DNA from: DASRCB01 sp035653295
GTDB taxonomy: Bacteria; Acidobacteriota; Terriglobia; Bryobacterales; Bryobacteraceae
NCBI GenBank assembly: GCA_035653295.1
Contig: DASRCB010000164.1
Location: forward strand, 1 to 31,775
Length of the DNA stretch: 31,775 bases
Reading direction: 5' to 3'
The position numbers were made by a program, and so were the translations under genes. The notes below the pieces were generated by a model. The model was given only the letters and a program-made list of their open reading frames with translations, was not told the DNA's origin and ran no database searches. Positions 24,750 through 31,775 of this stretch are shown here, piece by piece; position 1 is the stretch's first letter; each line of letters starts with the position of its first letter.

Positions 24750-25238
24750 TCAATCTAACGACGGTTCATGGCCAGAAGACGTCTTCGTCGTCTCCGGAGC
24801 ACTGGCCTGCCGGAAAAACTCTTCGAGGTGGGGGAAATCGAGTGCGACAACAGACCCGTCGCACTTAAGCGCGAAAAGCTCAGCCGAGGGATTTACCAGG
24901 TAGGCCTTCCCGCAGACTAATGGCGGCGCCGCCACCTTGTTGCTCCAGTTCCTCGGCGCTACTCCATATGTGACCACGCCGCTGATATTGCCGCCGGTTT
25001 CCGGATCGTCCGGCTCTGCGTCCCACACAAGCTCGTTGTCGTGTGTTGAATCGTAGCGATAGACGGAAATTCCGGCCGGGGTGACGCCTCCCGGTTGCGG
25101 GCATGTCGCTTCGTGTGACAGACAAAGCTGGACGGTATCACTCTTTTTGCTGACAGTCAGATGCCACGGCGCCTGAGACTGACAGCCCGTTAAGACCGAC
25201 ATCAGACATAGCGAGACTGCGGGGCAGATGTGCTTCAT
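24750..25238 (-). CDS. Putative lipoprotein, function unknown
   Basis: The 162-residue protein starts with a lipoprotein signal peptide; lipobox LTGC puts the lipidated Cys at position 19. The rest is Cys-containing (VQLCLSHEATC, PLVCGKAYLV, ALKCDGSVVAL) and mostly beta; no family recognised. Its ATG (25236-25238) overlaps the TGA of the GGDEF gene (25235-25237), so it is the second gene of an operon and translationally coupled to it. An open frame reaches 25457 upstream, but that part lies inside the GGDEF gene and lacks signal-peptide character. Confidence 0.75.
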   Translation of the reverse strand: MKHICPAVSLCLMSVLTGCQSQAPWHLTVSKKSDTVQLCLSHEATCPQPGGVTPAGISVYRYDSTHDNELVWDAEPDDPETGGNISGVVTYGVAPRNWSNKVAAPPLVCGKAYLVNPSAELFALKCDGSVVALDFPHLEEFFRQASAPETTKTSSGHEPSLD

Positions 25239-26308
25239 CCGCACTGACCCTGCGTCTTGATCGAATCGTGATCGTAGTGCCTGAACAGTTGTGCTCCCGG
25301 CATTCTGCGCTTCTCTTCGAACATGGCTCGATCCGCCTCCGCGAAGACCTGCGCCACGTTCTGGCCCGGTCGCGATACGGCTACGCCGATCGCTGCATCG
25401 ATGGCGACTTTCCGCGGTGTGTCTGGTCCAGCGACCGTGTAGGCTCCGAGAACCCACTTGCGGACGCGCGCGACGCGCGAATCAGCCTCCTCCCGGCCAC
25501 ACTCCAGCACGACCACAAACTCATCGCCGCCCCAGCGCCCGACCGCGTCCTCCACGCGAAACTGGCTCTTCAATTCATGGGCGAACTGAGCGAGCAGATT
25601 GTCGCCCGCGGGGTGGCCGTAGATGTCGTTGATCGCCTTGAAATTGTTCAGATCGATAACCACCAGGCAAAACGGCGCCCCGGCGCGAAGGCGCCTTTCC
25701 GCGGCACGTTCGATGCCCTGCCGGTTCAGTAACTGCGTGAGCCCGTCAGTTTCCGAGCGCCGCTCCGCTTCAGCCAGCCGCCCTTTATACTGCGCGAGCT
25801 TGTTTTCCAACGCAACGGCGGCCTCGCGGCCCTCCGCCACCATCCGCTCCACCGAGGACCGCAGGGCGTTGGTGCTGTCCGATACAAGTTTGCGAACCTG
25901 CGCCAGATCTTCCAGATCAACCGCCGCCTGCAGGCGAGCCGTCACTTCGTCGAACTGTGCACGGTAGCGGGAGTCTCGGGCGGCGACGGTTCTGGCCGCA
26001 TCGGTCATCTCCAGCAGGAGCTGCTGCACTTCCGCAGTCTTCTGTCTGAAATACGCCGCTACGGAGCGGCCCCAGTCTGAAAGCTGGTCGTTGATCTGCC
26101 GCCCGGCTTCCGCAATGGAGCCGGGAGTGGCTGAAGGGTCAAGCGCTTCCTTCAGTGGTGCAACGTTCTGTCGTAGCGCGACCCCGAACAAGGGGCAGAC
26201 CGACTCCGCCGCGGCTCCGGCCGCATCAATCGTCGACCGATACGTCTCCAGGCACGATGCGATCAGCTCCTCGCGCTGCGCTTCCATGCTCCGTTTGAGT
26301 GAGATCAC
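25235..26308 (-). CDS. GGDEF-domain diguanylate cyclase with helical sensor region
   Basis: The 357-residue protein has an N-terminal helical region (1-180) with no membrane helix. A GGDEF domain (about 185-345) contains GRWGGDEF (motif at 260-264) and, five residues before, RVED (251-254), the I-site RxxD that gives feedback inhibition by c-di-GMP. DLNNFKAINDIYGHPAGD and LTQLLNRQGIE are also standard. It should be an active cyclase with product inhibition. The start at 26308 is GTG; an ATG at 26287 is an alternative. The coil-rich N-terminus probably transmits a signal from an unknown partner. The lipoprotein gene overlaps its stop. Confidence 0.9.
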   Translation of the reverse strand: MISLKRSMEAQREELIASCLETYRSTIDAAGAAAESVCPLFGVALRQNVAPLKEALDPSATPGSIAEAGRQINDQLSDWGRSVAAYFRQKTAEVQQLLLEMTDAARTVAARDSRYRAQFDEVTARLQAAVDLEDLAQVRKLVSDSTNALRSSVERMVAEGREAAVALENKLAQYKGRLAEAERRSETDGLTQLLNRQGIERAAERRLRAGAPFCLVVIDLNNFKAINDIYGHPAGDNLLAQFAHELKSQFRVEDAVGRWGGDEFVVVLECGREEADSRVARVRKWVLGAYTVAGPDTPRKVAIDAAIGVAVSRPGQNVAQVFAEADRAMFEEKRRMPGAQLFRHYDHDSIKTQGQCG

Positions 26309-26414
26309 GCTTTGACGCTCTTCGGATTCTTATCGGCTGGATCAAGGTGCTTCTTGAGCCCACCTCTCGTATCGCGGATCGGCCAGGCGATAACTTGGTA
26401 ACCTTGCAAACGGA

Positions 26415-28193
26415 ATGCTGTTGTTCCTGCGAGCGATCGCCTCCATCCTGCTTTCCCCCACTCTCTTCGGCGCGTATCGCAACCCCCTCACTCTCACCGA
26501 CCCCAAAACCGGCCCCGCGATGAGCTGCCCCGATCCCGCCATCATCCGCCAGCATTCCGCCTCCGCCGATACATGGTTCCTCTTCTGCACCGGCGACCCG
26601 CTGAACTTTAACGACACCGACGCCTCCGGCAATCTGCGAACGCATCTGATCAACGAATTCACGTCCACGAACCTCGTCGACTGGACTTACATCGGCGATG
26701 CGCTTCCCTCCAGGCCGGCATGGGTTGCGGTGAACAACTCCCTCTGGGCGCCCGCAGTCGAATACTTCAACAATCGCTACTACCTCTATTACGTCGCGCC
26801 GGCGACCACGCTGCCCGGCGGCGGCTCGGCGATCGGAGTCGCGACAGCCTCCAGCCCCGCGGGTCCGTGGACCGACAGCGGCGCTCCCGTGGTCGCTCCG
26901 GAAGCCGCCTTCTGCTGCCCTGGGAGCAGCCGCAACGTGATCGATCCCGATGTTGTCAACGACGACTCCGGCCAGCGCTACATCTCCTTCGGCGGCTTCT
27001 TTGGCGGCATCAGCATCCGAAAGCTGTCAGCCGACGGCCTGACTTCCGACCCATCGTCAGAGACGCTGATCGCCATCGACAACCGCTACGAGGGCGCCAG
27101 CTTCTATAAGCACGACGGCTGGTATTATCTGTTCGTCTCCGCCACGAACTGCTGCAACGGGCCGCTCACCGGATATACCGTGTTCACCGGCCGCGCGCGA
27201 ACCCCGCTTGGTCCGTTTCTCGACAGGCAGGGTGTTGCACTCAGCAGCTTTGCAACCGAGGGCACGATCGTCATCAGCATGAACGGCAATCGATGGGTCG
27301 GCCCCGGCGGCAACGTCGTATTCGACGACGATTCCGGACAGAGCTGGATGCTCTACCACGCAGTCGATTCGACCGCGCCATTTTTCCCCGGCCATCCCGG
27401 GTTCACGCGCAGGCCCGCGCTGCTCGATCGTCTGGATTGGATCGACGGCTGGCCGACCGTGCGCGGCGGATACTGGGCCTCCGACGATGCCGAGCCCGCG
27501 CCCGCGGCGCAGCCGTCGCAACATGATTCAGTCACCCTCCGCGAACGCCAGGACGACACCCCCGGGGATCTAATCGCCTCGCTTTCCGATGAGTTCAACT
27601 CCGGGACGCTCTCAGCGCAGTGGCGCTTCATTCACCCCAACGCGAACAACGCCTACGCCCTCTCCGGCGGCGCGCTGCAACTTCAGACTCGCGGCGCCGA
27701 CGAAATCAGCGATCCGCAACACGTGGCCATCCTGGCCGAGCAGGCGCCTGCCGGAGATTATCTGGTCGAGACGAAGGTGACCACCAGCGTGCCCTTCGAC
27801 AACTCCTGCTGTTACAATTTCGCGCAGCCCGCGTTGTTCATCTACGGCGATGACCAGAACAGCCTCAAGCTCGACGTGTTCCCGAATTTCGACACACGCC
27901 AAACCGAGTTTGGAAAGCAGATCGGCCCGGTTCCCGCCGGATATCCGGGCTACGGCAACACCGTAGTCGGCCCACCGGGCGCAGCGGCCACATGGCTGCG
28001 CATTGCAAAGCACACTGCCGCCGGTGGCCCGGATCTGTATACCGCATACCAGCAGCGACGGCGCCGCCTGGGTCCGCGGCGGAACGTGGACGCATGCGCT
28101 CGGCGCTCACCCGCTCATCGGAATCGCGGCGCAGAATGCCGCGGGATTCACCATGTCATTCGATTACGTGCGGGTTTACCGGCTGCGGCGTGA
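26415..28193 (+). CDS. Glycoside hydrolase family 43-like enzyme, frameshifted near its end
   Basis: The product has a signal peptide (MLLFLRAIASILLSPTLFG) and a five-bladed GH43-type propeller (about 22-360). Candidate catalytic residues are Asp40 (CPDPAII), Asp177 (VIDPDV) and Glu226 (YEGASFYKHDGWYYLF). A C-terminal beta-sandwich (about 395-590; LSDEFNSGTLSAQWRF) of the DUF1349/GH43-C2 type follows. It probably cleaves arabinose- or xylose-containing polysaccharides. As read, the last 47 residues after about 28050 are Arg-rich and unlike the domain (QQRRRRLGPRR). Removing one base near 28050 restores SSDGAAWVRGG...FDYVRVYRL and a stop at 28222-28224, where it overlaps the next ATG by four bases. 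The intended gene is 26415-28224. A sequencing error or a recent mutation are both possible. Confidence 0.82.
   Translation: MLLFLRAIASILLSPTLFGAYRNPLTLTDPKTGPAMSCPDPAIIRQHSASADTWFLFCTGDPLNFNDTDASGNLRTHLINEFTSTNLVDWTYIGDALPSRPAWVAVNNSLWAPAVEYFNNRYYLYYVAPATTLPGGGSAIGVATASSPAGPWTDSGAPVVAPEAAFCCPGSSRNVIDPDVVNDDSGQRYISFGGFFGGISIRKLSADGLTSDPSSETLIAIDNRYEGASFYKHDGWYYLFVSATNCCNGPLTGYTVFTGRARTPLGPFLDRQGVALSSFATEGTIVISMNGNRWVGPGGNVVFDDDSGQSWMLYHAVDSTAPFFPGHPGFTRRPALLDRLDWIDGWPTVRGGYWASDDAEPAPAAQPSQHDSVTLRERQDDTPGDLIASLSDEFNSGTLSAQWRFIHPNANNAYALSGGALQLQTRGADEISDPQHVAILAEQAPAGDYLVETKVTTSVPFDNSCCYNFAQPALFIYGDDQNSLKLDVFPNFDTRQTEFGKQIGPVPAGYPGYGNTVVGPPGAAATWLRIAKHTAAGGPDLYTAYQQRRRRLGPRRNVDACARRSPAHRNRGAECRGIHHVIRLRAGLPAAA
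28049..28051 (+). other. Single-base insertion site (frameshift)
   Basis: One C too many at 28049-28050 (TACC before AGCAGC). Without it, the C-terminal domain continues normally and its stop forms an ATGA overlap with the gene at 28221. Confidence 0.7.
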
Positions 28194-28220
28194 GTCCGGC
28201 GAGAGGAATCCACACCCACG

Positions 28221-30281
28221 ATGAAGCGTCTGTTCTTACTCCTGATACCCGCGCTGGTTCCCGCGCAGCAGCAGCCCTCGTTCCGGCCCCCGGCCGTTCC
28301 CCTTGTCGTGCACGATCCGTACTTCAGTATCTGGTCCATGTCCGACCGCCTGAACGCCGACGCGACGCGCCACTGGACCGGCCACCCACGCGAACTCGTG
28401 TCCCTGATCCGAGTTGACGGCACGGCTTACCGCCTCATGGGCGCCGAGCCGCGCGAAGCGCCTGCCCTTCAGCAAACCTCAGTCGAAGTGCTCCCAACGC
28501 GCACGATTTATCGCTTCACCGCTCCCAAAGTCGCGGTCGAGATGACCTGGACGACGCCGGCGCTTCTCGACGATCCCGATCTGCTGTCACGCCCCATCAC
28601 GTATCTCACGTGGCGCGTGTCCTCGAGCGATGGACGTCAGCATGACATTGCGCTGTACCTCGATGCTTCATACGATCTCGCCGTGAACACCGATGACGAA
28701 CCGGTCACCTTCGGCCGCGTGCAGATCGGCGATCTGCCCGTGCTCCGCGTCGGCTCCCAGGAGCAGCCCGTGCTGAAAAAGCAAGGCGATGACGTGCGCA
28801 TCGACTGGGGACATTTCTATCTGGCGCCGGACCGCGCCGCCGGCGTTCACCTGGCCATCCGCGATGCGGACGAAACACGCGCGGCCTTCGTGAAGAACGG
28901 CCATATTCCCGATTTCGATAACCCCGACGAGAGCACCCCGGTGCTGGCCATGGAGATCGATCCGCAGCCGGTTGGCGCTGCGCCGGTGTCGCGCTACGCC
29001 ATGCTGGCCTACGACGACGTGTGGTCGATCGAGTATTTCCAGCGCCGCGTTCGTCCGTGGTGGCGCCGCAACGGAGCGGGCGTCGCCGACATCCTTCGCG
29101 CCGCCTCGCGCGACTATGCCGCGCTCACGGATCGCTGCGCGCGCTTCGACGAAGAGCTAACCGCCGATCTGCGCAGCGCGGGCGGCGAGAAGTACGCGCA
29201 CCTCGCCTCCCTGGCATATCGCCAGGCGTTGGGAGCGCAGAAGCTGGTCGCCGATGCCGACGGAACCGCCCTGTACTTCCCCAAAGAGGATTTTTCCAAC
29301 GGCTGCATCGGCACCGTAGATGTGATCTACCCCGGCGCCCCCATGCTCCTCCTGTTCGCGCCGAAGCTGCTCGAAGCGGAGCTGCGCCCGGTCTTCGATT
29401 ACGCCGCAATGCCCCGCTGGAAGTTCCCGTTCGCGCCCCACGATCTCGGCACCTACCCGAAAGCGGACGGCCAAGTCTACGGCGGCGGTGAGCGCACCGA
29501 AGAGGACCAGATGCCCGTCGAGGAGAGCGGCAATTTACTGATTCTCACCGCGGCCCTCGCCCGCGCCGAAGGCAACGCCGCCTTCGCAGCCAAATATTGG
29601 CCGCTGCTCGAGAAGTGGGCCGCCTACCTGAAGGAAAAGGGCCTCGACCCCGAGAACCAGCTTTCCACCGACGACTTCGCCGGCCACCTCGCGCATAACG
29701 CCAATCTGTCCATCAAGGCCATCGACGCGCTCGGCGCCTTCGCACAGCTCTGCGATCTCACCGGTCATCGCGCGGAGGCCACCCGGTACCGCACCCTCGC
29801 GGAACAGTATGCCAGGCGCTGGACCGAGCTGGCCGCCGACGGCGACCACTACAAGCTCGCCTTCGATAAACCGGGTACGTGGAGCCAGAAATACAATCTC
29901 GTCTGGGATCGCCTGCTCGGCCTGAATCTCTTTCCGCCCGATGTCGCGCGGCGTGAGCTGGCCTTCTACGCCACGCACCAAAAGACGTACGGCCTTCCAC
30001 TCGATAATCGCAAAGACTACACCAAGCTGGACTGGATCTTCTGGACCGCCACGCTCGCCGATTCCAAAGCCGAGTTTGAAAGCCTGATCGACCCGGCATG
30101 GCGGTTCGCGAATGAGTCGCCCACGCGCGTTCCGCTCACCGATTTCTATTCAACGACGACGGCGAAAAAGATGGGTTTCCAGGCGCGCTCGGTCGTGGGC
30201 GGCTTGTTTATCCGACTGCTCGCCGATCCGGAAGTCGCGAGGAAGTGGCAGTCCCGGGCTACAGCGCCGCGGTCACAGTAA
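28221..30281 (+). CDS. Secreted GtaA-type glutaminase-family protein (DUF4965/DUF1793)
   Basis: This 686-residue protein has a short signal peptide (MKRLFLLLIPALVPAQ). An N-terminal beta domain (about 20-310; PPAVPLVVHDPYFSIWS, RHWTGHPRELVSLIRVDG) and an alpha/alpha-barrel domain (about 315-675; FSNGCIGTVDVIYPGAP, KFPFAPHDLGTYP, MPVEESGNLLILTAAL, KYNLVWDRLLGLN) match the fungal glutaminase A family (DUF5127/DUF4965/DUF1793). Despite the name, bacterial members next to glycosidases probably act on carbohydrates or glycoconjugates; activity here is unproven. It begins four bases inside the restored end of the GH43 gene, so both are one operon. Its end overlaps the end of the convergent gene at 30259 by 23 bases. 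Confidence 0.87.
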   Translation: MKRLFLLLIPALVPAQQQPSFRPPAVPLVVHDPYFSIWSMSDRLNADATRHWTGHPRELVSLIRVDGTAYRLMGAEPREAPALQQTSVEVLPTRTIYRFTAPKVAVEMTWTTPALLDDPDLLSRPITYLTWRVSSSDGRQHDIALYLDASYDLAVNTDDEPVTFGRVQIGDLPVLRVGSQEQPVLKKQGDDVRIDWGHFYLAPDRAAGVHLAIRDADETRAAFVKNGHIPDFDNPDESTPVLAMEIDPQPVGAAPVSRYAMLAYDDVWSIEYFQRRVRPWWRRNGAGVADILRAASRDYAALTDRCARFDEELTADLRSAGGEKYAHLASLAYRQALGAQKLVADADGTALYFPKEDFSNGCIGTVDVIYPGAPMLLLFAPKLLEAELRPVFDYAAMPRWKFPFAPHDLGTYPKADGQVYGGGERTEEDQMPVEESGNLLILTAALARAEGNAAFAAKYWPLLEKWAAYLKEKGLDPENQLSTDDFAGHLAHNANLSIKAIDALGAFAQLCDLTGHRAEATRYRTLAEQYARRWTELAADGDHYKLAFDKPGTWSQKYNLVWDRLLGLNLFPPDVARRELAFYATHQKTYGLPLDNRKDYTKLDWIFWTATLADSKAEFESLIDPAWRFANESPTRVPLTDFYSTTTAKKMGFQARSVVGGLFIRLLADPEVARKWQSRATAPRSQ

Positions 30282-31224
30282 CCGCACGGAGCAGCCGAAA
30301 CCGAAGCGGGGTATTGGGCCGAAGTACGACCGTTCTTCCGCCCGTCACCAGAGCGCCCGTCGTGCCCACGAGATCTTTCACCATCCCGCCCGCGGCTGAG
30401 CCGGCGGATTTGCCCGCCACCATCCCCACCGATCCGCCCACCAGCACGCTCGCCGTCGTTCGCGCCTGCTGAAGCACCGGGAGGTTGCGGCCGTTCGCCT
30501 CGAGCGGAAGCGTGTCGATCGCGAGCTGTTGTCCGTCGGCGGCCACCAGCTCGGTAAGCACGATGCTCAGCCGCGCGAGCCCTCGCAGCGGTCCGGCATG
30601 GCTCACCTCGACGATCTGTCCTTCGGTCCGCGCTCCAGCCGGAATCACAGTCTGGCCATCCACCGTGATCGGTTCGTCTGTGATTGCCGAAAAATGCTCG
30701 CCGATCCGGCTGGAGTGGCTCGAAAGCGCCGCGTCCAGGCGTACCGGGATCACCGTGCCTTCCTTAATGACCATGGTTGCAAAGCGCGGCGCCGGCGCGG
30801 CCGCGCGCAATGCCATCGCCGTCGGCACGGGCGTCATGGCAGCAACCAGCTGCGGCGGCGTGGGCAGCGGATCGGCGGCGGCAGCCGTCCTCGCCGGCGC
30901 TTCCAGGCAGGGACGCAGCTCACCCGTGCTGGGATCGCGTTCCATTCGAATCCGTGGGCCATCGAGGCTGCGGGCTGCCGTCCCGGAAGTCTGCGCCGCC
31001 GGCTCGTGATGCGTCCGGACAACACTATGCGATTCCACGGTTATGGGCGCCTCGGGTTCGGCGGCCTCCGGAGGGATATTCGCGGCTTGGAGTGAAGCGG
31101 GTTTGACTACCGGATGCGCCGGCTTCGTCACAACGGCCGTTTTCCGGCCGCCGTGTTGGGTGGAAACAACGACAAGGGCGAGGAGCGCGCCCGTTAGAAA
31201 GGACAGCAGAATCCATCTACGCAT
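30259..31224 (-). CDS. Membrane-anchored protein of unknown function
   Basis: The 321-residue product has an N-terminal membrane segment (MRRWILLSFLTGALLALVVV) followed by a long Ala/Pro/Thr-rich region (about 30-150), so the bulk is periplasmic. The C-terminal part (about 150-321) has a folded beta domain (IKEGTVIPVRLDAALSS, TVIPAGARTEGQI, RLSIVLTELV), a small glycine-rich segment (VLVGGSVGMVAGKSAGSAAGG) and a final strand (VVLRPNTPLRFRL). The segments resemble a TrbI/VirB10-like beta-barrel only loosely; no family is claimed. CAGGAG seven bases before the ATG supports the start, and a leader hairpin may cover it. It follows the OmpA-type gene by 77 bases. Confidence 0.72.
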   Translation of the reverse strand: MRRWILLSFLTGALLALVVVSTQHGGRKTAVVTKPAHPVVKPASLQAANIPPEAAEPEAPITVESHSVVRTHHEPAAQTSGTAARSLDGPRIRMERDPSTGELRPCLEAPARTAAAADPLPTPPQLVAAMTPVPTAMALRAAAPAPRFATMVIKEGTVIPVRLDAALSSHSSRIGEHFSAITDEPITVDGQTVIPAGARTEGQIVEVSHAGPLRGLARLSIVLTELVAADGQQLAIDTLPLEANGRNLPVLQQARTTASVLVGGSVGMVAGKSAGSAAGGMVKDLVGTTGALVTGGRTVVLRPNTPLRFRLLRAVTVTAAL

Positions 31225-31232
31225 GCGGTTCT

Positions 31233-31264
31233 CCTGCGTAAGCTTCCTTTCAGGATATCGCAGG
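31233..31264 (-). promoter_or_regulatory. Leader hairpin covering the ribosome-binding site
   Basis: In mRNA sense (minus strand) CCTGCG (31264-31259) pairs with CGCAGG (31238-31233) over a 20-base loop that itself holds TCCT-GAA-AGGA. The 3' arm overlaps CAGGAG (31236-31231), the ribosome-binding site of the gene ending at 30259, so translation could be gated. Confidence 0.35.
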
Positions 31265-31301
31265 CCGCTCCTTAAATGTACGTCATCTTACTGTTAGAAC
31301 C

Positions 31302-31775
31302 CTACTGCTTTACGAACTCCACCCGGCGGTTCTCGGCCCGCCCTTCCGCTGTATCGTTCGATCCGATCGGCTTTGAGGACCCAAAGCCCGCTGCCGTGAG
31401 CCGCCCCGCATCGACCCCGAATTGCGCCACGAGCACCGACCGCACCGCCTCCGCGCGCCGCTTCGAGAGATCGACGTTGTGCTGAGCATCGCCGACCGAG
31501 TCGGTATACCCCTCGATTCCCAGCTTCAGGTTCGGGTTCTTGTCCAGCGCGTTCGCCACTGCCTTCAATACCGCTGCCGAATCCGGCTTCAGCCGGTCGC
31601 TGTCGGTATCGAAGTGAATCCCGTGGGTGACGTACCGGCCAGTAGACGCGATTACTGTCGAGAAATCCGGAGCCGATTCGGCGAGCCGCACCCTGCTTAC
31701 CGAATAAGGATGCTGAGGATTGCCCCAAAGGTGGATCAGCAGGTGGTCGACCGGGGGCAGATCCACCTGATTCAC
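31302..31775 (-). CDS. OmpA-family protein, C-terminal part (runs off the window)
   Basis: At least 157 residues are visible; the N-terminus lies beyond the right edge. The C-terminal OmpA domain (about 45-157) begins at YVTHGIHFDTDSDRLKPDS and contains LGIEGYTDSVGD, NVDLSKRRAEAV and LTAAGFGSSKPI. The Asp in TDSVG and the Arg in SKRRA are the residues that hold diaminopimelate of peptidoglycan in this family. It therefore likely links the outer membrane to the cell wall. The preceding residues, PQHPYSVSRVRLAESAPDFS, are a linker or the end of another domain. Confidence 0.9.
   Translation of the reverse strand: MNQVDLPPVDHLLIHLWGNPQHPYSVSRVRLAESAPDFSTVIASTGRYVTHGIHFDTDSDRLKPDSAAVLKAVANALDKNPNLKLGIEGYTDSVGDAQHNVDLSKRRAEAVRSVLVAQFGVDAGRLTAAGFGSSKPIGSNDTAEGRAENRRVEFVKQ

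Noticed and set aside
1..31775. CRISPR arrays, tRNA or rRNA genes, insertion sequences
   Set aside because: No regular spaced repeats, tRNA-like cloverleaf, rRNA signature or transposase motif was found by eye on either strand.

Overview
The window reads as chromosomal DNA of a GC-rich Acidobacteriota, most like the Bryobacterales/Solibacter group. This is an inference from gene types: an ECF sigma factor of the acidobacterial/planctomycetal type divergent from a Ser/Thr kinase with a TolB-like propeller, a winged-helix/TolB-like/TPR regulator, a PEP-CTERM protein, Tat-exported sugar enzymes, and several small secreted proteins of acidobacterial flavour. No rRNA, tRNA, CRISPR array, integrase or transposase was seen.

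Region 1 (221-2097) is a secreted CocE/NonD (S15-type) alpha/beta hydrolase broken by a one-base deletion near 1132. Region 2 (2186-7705) is the most interesting part: a compact class II lanthipeptide operon. It has a mersacidin/lichenicidin-type precursor (lanA), a bifunctional dehydratase-cyclase (lanM) and a C39-peptidase ABC exporter (lanT) that starts inside the lanM stop. Hairpins lie in the lanA leader and between lanA and lanM. The 33-residue core carries 5 Cys and 9 Ser/Thr and a variant of the lipid-II-binding CTxTxEC motif. No immunity or regulatory gene is adjacent. The 383 bases after lanT hold what looks like the decayed remains of an ECF sigma gene, then the leader of a small secreted protein (8089-8502).

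Region 3 (8647-11941) is a divergent pair: a membrane Ser/Thr kinase with a periplasmic-type propeller (-) and an ECF sigma factor (+). Region 4 (12026-17762) holds a small secreted protein (-), then a + strand run: MFS permease, winged-helix/TolB-like/TPR regulator, secreted protein, and a membrane-anchored spermidine-synthase-like protein. Region 5 (17855-21422) has a large secreted kelch/galactose-oxidase-like protein with three Ig-like repeats (-) and a beta/gamma-crystallin-like secreted protein (+).

Region 6 (21525-23826) is a divergent pair of Tat-type exported sugar enzymes: a xylose-isomerase-like TIM barrel (-) and a Gfo/Idh/MocA oxidoreductase (+). Region 7 (23916-26308, -) holds a PEP-CTERM protein, then a lipoprotein translationally coupled to a GGDEF diguanylate cyclase. 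Region 8 (26415-30281, +) pairs a GH43-type glycosidase, with a one-base insertion near its 3' end at about 28050, and a GtaA-type glutaminase-family protein. Region 9 (30259-31775, -) has a membrane-anchored hypothetical protein and the C-terminal end of an OmpA-family protein that runs off the window.

Working together: lanA-lanM-lanT should make, modify, trim and export one lanthipeptide. The remaining genes suggest a soil heterotroph with polysaccharide/sugar degradation at the envelope and abundant signalling (ECF sigma, Ser/Thr kinase, c-di-GMP).
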